A stretch of DNA of 64,000 nt from Polaribacter pacificus (lineage in GTDB: Bacteria; Bacteroidota; Bacteroidia; Flavobacteriales; Flavobacteriaceae). Shown in pieces: positions 56,288-63,725 of the stretch. The number at the start of each line of letters is the position of its first letter. Positions within the stretch are counted from its first letter, which is position 1. The notes under the pieces are model-generated. The model saw nothing but the letters and a program-made list of their open reading frames with translations. It searched no databases and was not told the origin of the DNA. The stretch lies in contig NZ_CP150664.1 of assembly GCF_038024035.1 (NCBI RefSeq), positions 434,001-498,000 of the forward strand. Reading direction: 5' to 3'. Both the position numbers and the translations under genes were made by a program.

Positions 56288-56955
56288 TTCATAGCAATGA
56301 TTTTCTTCTGTCATACTAATATTTATCTTTTTCCTTTTTAATATTTGTGTGTACACATTACTACAATATTGTATTCCTCTGTCTGAATGATGAATAAGCT
56401 TCTTAATGTCTTTAGCTTGATAAATGGCCTTATTAAGAGCTCTTACGCACCCTTTCAATTCCAGACTATCACTAATGTCATAACCTACTATTTTCCTTGA
56501 ATGCATATCAGTTATTAAAGCGAGATAACAAAACCCTTTTATGGTTCTAATGTATGTGATATCAGATACCCAAACTTGGTTGGGGCTTGTAACTTCTAAG
56601 TCTTTTATAATGTTCTTATATTTATAAAAACGATGATACGAATTTGTTGTTCTAGCGCTTGTTTTCTTTCTAAGTGTTAGCATGTTATATTTCATAAGTA
56701 CTTTAAATAGTGTATCTCTACCCACTTTAATGTTAGCATCAACAAACTCTTTATCTAAGGATCTGGTAAGTTTACGAACACCTTCTCTAGGAAGGGATTT
56801 GCGTCTTTTTCTAACAATATCTATAATCTGATGTTCTAGTTTTAAACGCTTATCAGCTCTGTTTTTATGCTTGTAATAAGCATTACGTTTAAGTCCAAAA
56901 CAATGAGTTATAGCTGTTAAAGAAGCAAATCCCTTAGCTTTCTCTTTAGCTTTAA

Positions 56956-57327
56956 TTAAGGCTTTATACTTAACTTTTTTTTTAGTTCAGCAATGGATTT
57001 GTAACCCAGATCTTCTGCAGCTACTTCTAGATAGGATTCTTCTACCATAGCATCAAGATCTTTTTTAAGTAGTAATTTTTTAAGCTGTTCAATCTCTTTT
57101 TGAAGCGCTTTAATTCTAGATATTTCGTCTTTTGTTTCCACTTTTACTCGGGTATTCATTAAGTCTTTACGATTGTACTTTTTAATCCACTCGTTAACCG
57201 TTGTAGGAGCTATGGAGTAAAGTTTACAAAGTTCGCTCTTTGTGTGTTTTCCGGTGGTAAGTTCGGCTAAAATTTTTAATTTAAAAGGTTCTGAATAACG
57301 TCTAATTACTTTGTCATTTCTATACAT
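56956..57327 (-). CDS. IS3-family transposase OrfA
   Basis: A 123-residue OrfA with an N-terminal helix-turn-helix (LTTGKHTKSELCKLYSIAPTTVNEW) and a leucine-zipper-like coil (ISRIKALQKEIEQLKKLLLK). It ends KSIAELKKKLSIKP. The A9G run (56974-56983) allows -1 slippage onto OrfB, which lacks its own ATG. Confidence 0.9.
   Translation of the reverse strand: MYRNDKVIRRYSEPFKLKILAELTTGKHTKSELCKLYSIAPTTVNEWIKKYNRKDLMNTRVKVETKDEISRIKALQKEIEQLKKLLLKKDLDAMVEESYLEVAAEDLGYKSIAELKKKLSIKP
56974..56980 (-). promoter_or_regulatory. Programmed -1 frameshift slippery site (A AAA AAG)
   Basis: On the minus strand the heptamer A AAA AAG is in frame at the end of OrfA (codons CTA AAA AAA AAG TTA). Slippage joins OrfA to OrfB, as is standard in the IS3 family. 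Confidence 0.8.
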
Positions 57328-57376
57328 AATGTTTAAAATTATGTAGCCTTATTTCAGGACGGGTCAAAATGTATGG

Positions 57377-57502
57377 CAACGTGTTTGTATATGGTTTGTT
57401 GCGTGTTTTAAACACCTAATTTAGCAAATACAAACCGAATAGAAAATCCGCGAGGTTTTTCGTAAGTAGGCTAGAACTAGCAATAAATTATATACGGTGT
57501 TG
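57377..57502. repeat. Cassette-type palindrome 10 (complete)
   Basis: CAAC (57377-57380), spacer GTGTTT, and arm GTATATGGTTTGTTGC (57387-57402) pairing with GCAATAAATTATATAC (57480-57495) through 13 Watson-Crick and three G.T pairs on the plus strand, then GGT and GTTG (57499-57502). Its right box GTTGCCCACA is the complement of the left box at 58060-58069. Confidence 0.85.
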
Positions 57503-57512
57503 CCCACAGTAT

Positions 57513-58040
57513 TTATTTTTTCAGTTTTAATAATTCAGAATATGGATTTCCATTCAACCCTAATAATTTAGCAAAAGCAGGTTCCGTTTTTATTCCGTTA
57601 GATTTTAATTCTTTCACTTTTTGTTTAAATTCAGAACCTTTTTCCTTTAAAATTCTATTTTCAATAATCATATGCTGATAAGCATTTTGCTTTTCGGTCG
57701 GAATATTTTGTCCAAAAATCTCAAACAAAAAATTATCTGTTTTAAATTCCGCAATAGTTGAATCAATTCCATTTTGTTTAGTTGAATAAACTTTAAAGTC
57801 TTTTTTGTTAGAAAAAATTTCTGATAAATATGTTTTAAATTCAGAGTGATTTTGACATTCACAAATAATATCTAAATCACTTTCTGGTAAATCAATTCCG
57901 ATTGGAATAGTTCCAGTCAAAATTGGGTTATATTTTTCGAGTTTCTCTAAAATCCCATATTTTTTTATTTCAGAAAAGGCAAGTTTTTGTCTTTCGTTTC
58001 CGAATTCTAAATATTCAATTTTTCTAAAATTTTCAATCAA
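57513..58040 (-). CDS. DUF4269 nucleotidyltransferase-like protein
   Basis: A 175-residue protein. The motif LTGTIPIGIDLPESDLDIIC (Asp55, Asp57 as metal ligands) has the nucleotidyltransferase pattern hG(T/S)...DxD of DUF4269 proteins. It would transfer a nucleotide to an unknown target. It is the single gene of a unit whose ends are exact complements (10 bases). Confidence 0.85.
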   Translation of the reverse strand: MIENFRKIEYLEFGNERQKLAFSEIKKYGILEKLEKYNPILTGTIPIGIDLPESDLDIICECQNHSEFKTYLSEIFSNKKDFKVYSTKQNGIDSTIAEFKTDNFLFEIFGQNIPTEKQNAYQHMIIENRILKEKGSEFKQKVKELKSNGIKTEPAFAKLLGLNGNPYSELLKLKK

Positions 58041-58065
58041 TTTACGATTCTTTTTATATTGTGGG

Positions 58066-58192
58066 CAACGTGTTTGTATAAGATTAGTTGCGGTTTCTTA
58101 GTAGTAAATTTAGTGAAATAATACAAACTTAAACACTCCTACCCTTTTCGTTCTAAAAACGCTCCTAAAGCAATTGATTTTATACGGTGTTA
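58066..58192. repeat. Cassette-type palindrome 11 (complete)
   Basis: CAAC (58066-58069), spacer GTGTTT, and arm GTATAAGATTAGTTGC (58076-58091) pairing with GCAATTGATTTTATAC (58170-58185) with 13 Watson-Crick and three G.T pairs, then GGT and GTTA (58189-58192). The central block TTAAACACTCCTACC is shared with palindromes 2, 4 and 6. Confidence 0.85.
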
Positions 58193-58209
58193 GCACCAGT
58201 ATTTATTTA

Positions 58210-58971
58210 TTATTTATTCAGTTCAATTAATTTCCATTCTCTATTTGGTTCTTTAGTCAGATAAACTACAACGTTTAAATCTTTTTCGTTTCCGATAACT
58301 TTTATGTTCAATTGTGCTTCTCCGTATCCATTTGAAATATTTACACTTCCAGTTGGCATCATTCCGTAATCTTTTATTCCACCAATTTCAGATAATATTT
58401 CTTCGTTTTGTTCAATTTGTGAGATTGCTACTTTATAAGCACCAGAATTTTTCATTGCAGAACCTGCAAATAAGAATATAAATGTAAAAAAGGCAATTCC
58501 AATTCCAGCTAACGCTAAAACTCTCAAAAGTTTTGTCGGTTTGTTTGGATTCTTGATTACAATTGTATTCGCAGTTTTATCTCCAAGCCTTTTTTTCTCT
58601 TCACTTGAAGCAAGAACTATAAATTCTACTGGCCAAATTATTAAAAATAAATTTCGGATGAACAGTTTTCCAAAAGAAGGAACTTCATTCGGGGTCTTTT
58701 CATTTCTAACCATAATTCCCATAACCCATTTTCCAGGGCTAATTCCTTTTATAGAGTCTTTTGCAAAATATAAAAGAAAACCGACAAGCATTGTTGGCAA
58801 GATTTTAGTCATTAGATTACTAAAATTATTTTCGTCCATAAAATCTATTCCAAGTGATATGAATACAATTACCACTATTAGAAATGTCATTGTAAAATGG
58901 TCAATTATAAATGCTGCTATTCGTCTTTTCCTACTTGATAAAATATATTCTTTTTCTGAATTTTTGTTCAT
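58210..58971 (-). CDS. RDD family membrane protein with Coa1-like C-terminal domain
   Basis: A 253-residue protein. The RDD domain (SSRKRRIAAFIIDHF then GISPGKWVMGIMVRN) holds three membrane segments. A further membrane segment (about 150-170) leads to a C-terminal domain (AYKVAISQIEQNEEILSEIG, YGEAQLNIKVIGNEKDLNVV) like the cytochrome c oxidase assembly factor Coa1. The fused pair is common in Bacteroidota, with no proven function. Its unit ends are GTTAGCACCA and TGGTGCTAAC. Confidence 0.8.
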   Translation of the reverse strand: MNKNSEKEYILSSRKRRIAAFIIDHFTMTFLIVVIVFISLGIDFMDENNFSNLMTKILPTMLVGFLLYFAKDSIKGISPGKWVMGIMVRNEKTPNEVPSFGKLFIRNLFLIIWPVEFIVLASSEEKKRLGDKTANTIVIKNPNKPTKLLRVLALAGIGIAFFTFIFLFAGSAMKNSGAYKVAISQIEQNEEILSEIGGIKDYGMMPTGSVNISNGYGEAQLNIKVIGNEKDLNVVVYLTKEPNREWKLIELNK

Positions 58972-58998
58972 TAGTTGAAGGTTGATTTATATTGGTGC

Positions 58999-59123
58999 TA
59001 ACGGTTGGTGTATGATTTCGTAAGGGATTGCGGACTTCAAACCTATCAATTTACCCACTAAATTTAATGCGTATGACAAAAACCGAATACCTCTGAAACC
59101 CTTATGAATTATACACATTGTTG
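58999..59123. repeat. Cassette-type palindrome 12 (complete, bulged type)
   Basis: TAAC (58999-59002), then GTGTATGATTTCGTAAGGG (59008-59026), which pairs with CCCTTATGAATTATACAC (59099-59116) with two G.T pairs and one extrahelical T on the left arm, then ATTGTTG. The right box GTTGTGTTT complements the AAACACAAC at 63584-63592. Confidence 0.8.
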
Positions 59124-59154
59124 TGTTTTCGTACTTTATTTTTCGTTCTGTTGA

Positions 59155-59240
59155 TAGCGTTGGCAAAGGCATACTCTTTTGCAATTTTTGGTCATGCGTT
59201 GGCTAGTGTGAATTGCAAATGTGTATGCCTTTTTAGCGTC
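59155..59240. repeat. Second-family hairpin, left of the STAND gene
   Basis: TAGCGTTGG, then arm GGCATACTCTTTTGCAATT (59168-59186) paired with AATTGCAAATGTGTATGCC (59211-59229) apart from the TCT/TGT step, and TTTTAGCGTC. The loop contains TTGGTCATGCGTTGGC. The layout is repeated right of the gene. Confidence 0.8.
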
Positions 59241-62200
59241 AGGTATTTTTTGTATTAATTTCACCTATAATCTCATCATTTTCATCAAAATAATATGCTC
59301 CACTAATTTCTAACCTTTCATAGAATTTATCTCGACTCGAATGACCTCCAATTATATTTTTTTCGCCTAAGACTGTCCATATTATTCTTAGTTTATTTTC
59401 TTTTAAATATTTAATAAAAGGAGTCTTTTTTATTAGCAAATAGGATTTTGAATCATTATGAACTGATGGAGCAAAGCAAATAGTTTCTCCATTTTCATCA
59501 ATAAACTCACCTTCTTGCCTAGAAAATACTAATTTCATATTTTCATAAATGTGTTTGGAGGGTTTCAGAAAACTTATTGTATCTTCTTTTGATTTGTCAA
59601 ATTCTTCTTCCCATAAAAAATTATTGCTCGTCAATAAAACATCTCCAATATACTCACCCGTTAAATTATCATGGACTTCATTTTGTTCTATTCCACCATA
59701 ATATTGCTTATTGAAATAATTATAAGCTGGAGACCAATAATATTCTCTACTAAATACTTCGTATCTACTTGAACTTTCAGGCATCCATCTTCCCATAAAA
59801 TCTTGGAGTACTGCCCACTCTTTCATTTCTTCATATTTATCCTCAGAAACCAGATAGCTCCTTAAATGATACCACATTCTTTTATGAGGTTTGTCCCATT
59901 TCTCATCTCCAATTTTTTTTGATTCTGCCCATTCTGGATATCCTTCAAGGATTAACCATTCCTCATCAGTCGTATCCTTGACATTTAATAGCTTTTTTGA
60001 ACATGGAAGGTCATTATCCACTTTTGTCCATTCATCATTATCTAAGTCCCAGTTTGAATATTCTTCTTCAGCCCACCAAAAGTCATTAGGAGCTTCTTCA
60101 TCATAAGAACCTGTTTTGTGTATTATCATCGTGGGGTCGATATCTCTGACATATGGTATCCATGGACCTTGATATGCTTCTACTTCCTCATTTCGATAAC
60201 TCCATTCAGCATATTTTGTACAATTATCGGAAACTCTCGCAAGCATTTCATAAAGGGCAATCCATTGGTATTTTTTACCTATTCTTTCATGAGGTATAGT
60301 ATCGCGTCCTCTTCCAGAACCAATTTCTCTGTCAAATTTCCCATGTTTATCTTTATCATACCCATACTTTTCAAATATCCATTCAACAGCAAGATTACTT
60401 AATGCATTTTCATCAACATCCCATGTTCTAAAAGCACTCTGAAAAGTATAACGTCCAAAATCTCCATAGCCAGCCGTACCTCTGCCGTATTCGGTAACCA
60501 TCGAACTTAAAATGCTATTTTGTGCCCAATAATGTTCTTTAAAATCCTTAGCCTTGTAATCAAACTTATATTTATTATCAATCTCCTCGTTTGATGGGAA
60601 ATTTGCAGGATAGGCACTTTTATATGGTGGTCTTACTGTTGATATATCAAAGTCTAAATCGTACCCAATATAAGAAGTGAACTCTACAACACCTCTAGCA
60701 TAGTCCCTAAGAAGAATATGAGGATATACTTCTTCTTTATCCTTGAATATTGTTTCAAAAATATAATTACTAAGCTCTTTTAGCTTTTCTCGTTGTTCTG
60801 TTCTAATCGCACATCCATAAGCAACAGAAAAAAGTCTTTCATAAATATATGGGTCATTAACGTCTTCAAATTCTTTAAGAAGTTCTATTAAAACATGAAT
60901 TCGGTTTTCTAAAAGACATATTAGAGCTTTTGTTGCAGAATCACGTAACTTTCTATTTGTACTCGTATGAAACCAGGACAACGTTATTGAAGTCAACTTA
61001 ACTGATTCATCAGATATATGGCTTTTATCATGAGTATTCCAAGCCCAGTCAATAAGTCTTTTTACCGCTGATTCATCATAAAATTGTTCTTTTAAATAAA
61101 TTGTCCACCATGCATCTCTATCTGGTAGACTTCTTTTCATTAGATTTTTATGTAGTGAATAAGCATTGAAATAATTATCGGGAATAGATGTTACAGATAA
61201 AATTGTATCCCAAAATAAATCATGAGTTCCTTGATATTTAAGAACTGTAGAATTCACATATCCGATTAATTTTTCAGAGGTTGTTTCAGTTTTTCGCCAA
61301 AGTAAGCTTTGTACAAAACACTCAACAATTGGATAACTATCCTTAATATGCGGAACATACTCATAAAATTCCTTTCCCGTTTTTTCTGGAATTTGAATGG
61401 TAAGAGCCTCTATTACCCCTTTATTGATATTGCAATCACGTTCATCTTTAACAAGATGAAATAAAGCTCCACCTTCTTTGAAGGCTACTTCAATCTCAGG
61501 ATTTTTGTCAATAATAAAAGTAGCTGTAAGATGGTCTTCAAATCGTTCATAAGCTAGATAAACACCTTCTTCATATTGATTTTCAGGATTCCAAAACAAA
61601 TTTTTCGATAATATTCCCTCAGATATTAATTCATCTAGCAAACCTCTTTTAGTACTATAGTCATTTGATAGTTTATTAACAATTATAAATGCTTGCTCAT
61701 AAGAAACATATCTTAATTGGTTTTCAATTTTATAAGCAATTATAGATTCAATTGCTTTTTTAACAACATTTATACTGCTGGGGTAGTCTAATCTAGATGG
61801 TGTTGACAGAATGTTATTAATACTATTTATGAAAAAATCAATAATTGCTGTAATCCCCTGTAAACCATCTGGTATTCTAGTATAGCCAGATTTATTTAGC
61901 CCCTCACAAAAAAGTATCAAAAATAAGGGGTTTTGAAATTCGGGATGCAATAATGGAATGCTTGGTAATTCTATTCCATAATTATTGAAAAACAATTTTG
62001 TTGCCTCGTATTCCTGATTTCTAAACCCGTAATGAGTGTATCTGATTATTTCATCCTCTTTAATTTCATCCTTTGGAAATATCAAATCAGAGTATGATGT
62101 ACGTATTGACAACACAACACCTAACCATTCGTGTTTTTTTATTTTCGAAAGAAAACTTTTAATATTCTTATCCCAAAAATATTTCCCTCTTCCTTCATTA

Positions 62201-63471
62201 ACAGCGTCAATAAAAATAATTATTCGTTGTCCAGAAATTTGAGCTTTAGAATTTAGTGCACCTAAAAATTCATTTACAGAACAATGAATATCATTCTTTT
62301 TAAATAATTGAGTCCAAGGGTCTTCATCAGTCACAAAATGTTGACCCAAAAAGAAAAGACTAATTAGTTTATTTATGTTGCGTGTAGTAATTATGTCTGC
62401 TAACAAATGTGATTTACCTATACCTGCTTCACCTTCTAATAATAAAAATGGATGGTTAGCTAGTTTCATTGTTGTGCCTTCAAGAAATCTTGTAAGCTCA
62501 TATATTGAGTCCTCAAAATCTCTAATATGGCTAATTTCATAACCGAATTTTTTATAATACCTGTAGTCATCAGGTTTTACTTGCAATTTAGATTCTTCAT
62601 CTAAATAGAAATTCTTAATATGGTTTACTATTTGATTTGCCTTTTTCAGTAAATTCAAAAACTCATCAATTGGCAAAGTCTGAATTCCTTTAAAATCTGT
62701 TTTGCTAAATAGTGCAAGTATTGCCTTTAATTCACTTTGAATATTGGAAGAGTAAGAATCTAATTCTTTTATTTTGGGTATGATTTTATTACCCTTAATT
62801 AGTAAATCATCAAATAAACTTACTACTTGGCTATTAAATTTTTCATCTCTTGAGATTCCATCAAAAATTTCGGCAATCTTTAATTTGACATTAAGTTTTG
62901 GAGTATATCTTTTCCCTAAGTCAGTAATTGAAAGCCCAGTCTGTTCTTTGCACCATTCATCTGTAAATTCTTCTTTATTAAACCAAAAGAAGGTCAATCC
63001 TACGTTTTCAGGCTTTTGCAACTTTTCTATTAAATCGGAACTCCACCAAGGAATAAATTCTACTGTCAACCCTTTTCCAGAAGCCCAACCTTCCCATTTC
63101 GTAACTCTTGAATTCCATTTATCTAGCATTGAAGTTTGTCCATCAATTCTGGCATCTGGTGGGTCATTGGGAATGGCTATATAATATTTTTTGAGATTTG
63201 GATGTTTGTCTAGTACTGTTTTGACCGACTTATCGAGTTGACCCCACTGGCTTTCCTCAAGACTACTTGTGAAGAATTTTGCTTGCCAAGCAAATTCGTC
63301 ATCATTGTTTAATATCCAAAGACACTCAACGCCAGCATCTGGCTTACCTTTTCGAATGAAAGTTTTCTTATTTACAATATCTTCTTTCCTAGCTATTTGA
63401 CAAACTAATTCCTCGAAACCTTCATTTTGTGAATTTTCTAAAGGTCTTATATTATTCCAGTTTATACTCAT
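59239..63471 (-). CDS. Nuclease-STAND NTPase defence protein, Avs-like (possibly Avs4 type)
   Basis: A 1410-residue protein, the largest in the window. The N-terminal domain has a PD-(D/E)xK-type nuclease pattern: FEELVCQIARKE, then PDAGVE (Asp45) and FAWQAKF (Gln63, Lys65). The NTPase has Walker A GEAGIGKS (347-354) and Walker B IIIFIDAVNEG (417-427), with a NACHT/STAND-like sensor SIRTSYSDL near 455. The long C-terminal part is helical with TPR/HEAT-like repeats, suited to sensing a phage protein. This matches AVAST (Avs) anti-phage proteins, and by layout Avs4 best; the type is my inference. It is nested in one cassette unit between two special hairpins. Confidence 0.8.
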   Translation of the reverse strand: MSINWNNIRPLENSQNEGFEELVCQIARKEDIVNKKTFIRKGKPDAGVECLWILNNDDEFAWQAKFFTSSLEESQWGQLDKSVKTVLDKHPNLKKYYIAIPNDPPDARIDGQTSMLDKWNSRVTKWEGWASGKGLTVEFIPWWSSDLIEKLQKPENVGLTFFWFNKEEFTDEWCKEQTGLSITDLGKRYTPKLNVKLKIAEIFDGISRDEKFNSQVVSLFDDLLIKGNKIIPKIKELDSYSSNIQSELKAILALFSKTDFKGIQTLPIDEFLNLLKKANQIVNHIKNFYLDEESKLQVKPDDYRYYKKFGYEISHIRDFEDSIYELTRFLEGTTMKLANHPFLLLEGEAGIGKSHLLADIITTRNINKLISLFFLGQHFVTDEDPWTQLFKKNDIHCSVNEFLGALNSKAQISGQRIIIFIDAVNEGRGKYFWDKNIKSFLSKIKKHEWLGVVLSIRTSYSDLIFPKDEIKEDEIIRYTHYGFRNQEYEATKLFFNNYGIELPSIPLLHPEFQNPLFLILFCEGLNKSGYTRIPDGLQGITAIIDFFINSINNILSTPSRLDYPSSINVVKKAIESIIAYKIENQLRYVSYEQAFIIVNKLSNDYSTKRGLLDELISEGILSKNLFWNPENQYEEGVYLAYERFEDHLTATFIIDKNPEIEVAFKEGGALFHLVKDERDCNINKGVIEALTIQIPEKTGKEFYEYVPHIKDSYPIVECFVQSLLWRKTETTSEKLIGYVNSTVLKYQGTHDLFWDTILSVTSIPDNYFNAYSLHKNLMKRSLPDRDAWWTIYLKEQFYDESAVKRLIDWAWNTHDKSHISDESVKLTSITLSWFHTSTNRKLRDSATKALICLLENRIHVLIELLKEFEDVNDPYIYERLFSVAYGCAIRTEQREKLKELSNYIFETIFKDKEEVYPHILLRDYARGVVEFTSYIGYDLDFDISTVRPPYKSAYPANFPSNEEIDNKYKFDYKAKDFKEHYWAQNSILSSMVTEYGRGTAGYGDFGRYTFQSAFRTWDVDENALSNLAVEWIFEKYGYDKDKHGKFDREIGSGRGRDTIPHERIGKKYQWIALYEMLARVSDNCTKYAEWSYRNEEVEAYQGPWIPYVRDIDPTMIIHKTGSYDEEAPNDFWWAEEEYSNWDLDNDEWTKVDNDLPCSKKLLNVKDTTDEEWLILEGYPEWAESKKIGDEKWDKPHKRMWYHLRSYLVSEDKYEEMKEWAVLQDFMGRWMPESSSRYEVFSREYYWSPAYNYFNKQYYGGIEQNEVHDNLTGEYIGDVLLTSNNFLWEEEFDKSKEDTISFLKPSKHIYENMKLVFSRQEGEFIDENGETICFAPSVHNDSKSYLLIKKTPFIKYLKENKLRIIWTVLGEKNIIGGHSSRDKFYERLEISGAYYFDENDEIIGEINTKNT

Positions 63472-63485
63472 TACTCAATAGTTCT

Positions 63486-63575
63486 TTTAGCGTTGGAAAA
63501 ATTAGGCTCTTTTGTTTTTTCGTTTTGGCTTTTGTGTTGGCAAAAAACAAATGTGCCTAATGTGTGGTGGCTTTT
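63486..63575. repeat. Second-family hairpin, right of the STAND gene
   Basis: TTTTAGCGTTGG, then arm TTAGGCTCTTTTGTTTTTT (63502-63520) paired with AAAAAACAAATGTGCCTAA (63542-63560). The mismatched step (TCT against the TGT of the opposite arm) falls at the same place as in the copy at 59168, although the arm sequences differ, and the loop likewise contains TTTTGGC and TGTTGGC. Confidence 0.8.
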
Positions 63576-63588
63576 TATGTATGAAACA

Positions 63589-63714
63589 CAACGTGTTTGT
63601 GTATGGTTTCGTTGCGGAAATGGACGCGAGTCACTTTCCGCCGTGTACTAAATTTGTAAAAATGCATGAATTTCCGATGAGGAAATTCAACCGCAATGAA
63701 CTATACACGGTGTT
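63589..63714. repeat. Cassette-type palindrome 13 (complete, bulged type)
   Basis: CAAC (63589-63592), spacer GTGTTT, then GTGTATGGTTTCGTTGCGG (63599-63617), which pairs with CCGCAATGAACTATACAC (63691-63708) through two G.T pairs and one extrahelical T, then GGT and GTT (63712-63714). Inner arms GGAAATGG/CTTTCC and GAATTTCC/GGAAATTC form sub-hairpins. Confidence 0.82.
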
Positions 63715-63725
63715 CTACGCAGTTT

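Larger units (their letters stand above)
56085..56983 (-). pseudogene. IS3 transposase OrfB, broken by a 20-bp palindrome
   Basis: The -1 frame reads on from the slippery site (VKYKALIKAKEKAKGFASLT) through a DDE integrase domain: first Asp in VWVSDITYIR, second in HHSDRGIQYCS. At 56268-56287 an exact palindrome CCTGCCTGCCGGCAGGCAGG interrupts the codons for the sequence HCYE|NAMAER and shifts the frame to a TAA. Removing the 20 bases restores the frame to the family C-terminus (KTPNMVYKLSA), and the spacing from second Asp to catalytic Glu becomes the canonical 35 residues. The transposase is therefore dead, with the cut 5 residues ahead of the Glu. Confidence 0.88.
56047..57366 (-). mobile_element. 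IS3-family insertion sequence, IS150-like (inactivated)
   Basis: An element of 1320 bp bounded by 25-bp terminal inverted repeats: TGTCTAGTCCTGAAATATGG then CTACA at 56047-56071, and TGACCCGTCCTGAAATAAGG then CTACA on the other strand (57342-57366), with 20 of 25 identical. OrfA and OrfB are in -1 frames, linked by an A AAA AAG slippery site. I found no clear target-site duplication. It sits inside the unit of the 55408 lipoprotein. Confidence 0.9.

Noticed and set aside
56246..56725. A complete 159-residue transposase starting at a GTG
   Set aside because: The frame is the middle of OrfB; it continues upstream to the frameshift site and ends early only because of the inserted palindrome. 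Its last residues (PACRQAGMQWQSA) are out of frame.
56047..57366. A target-site duplication of the IS
   Set aside because: The bases outside the two ends (TATA on the left, AAAT on the right) do not match, so no duplication can be claimed.
57377..58192. Palindromes as transcription terminators or riboswitches of the minus-strand genes
   Set aside because: The stems pair well only on the plus strand; the transcript of the genes would carry A.C mismatches. There is no T run after the stems in the sense direction.
58541..58978. A 145-residue plus-strand gene
   Set aside because: It lies wholly on the opposite strand of the RDD gene, has no plausible domain and is best explained as a shadow of that gene's codons.
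46111..63714. A CRISPR array
   Set aside because: The repeats are 80-145 bp palindromes, vary in sequence and are separated by whole genes, not by short spacers. No Cas gene was seen.
46111..63714. A canonical class 1 or Vibrio-type integron
   Set aside because: No integrase or attI is in the window and the boxes do not fit RYYYAAC/GTTRRRY. I therefore call it integron-like only.
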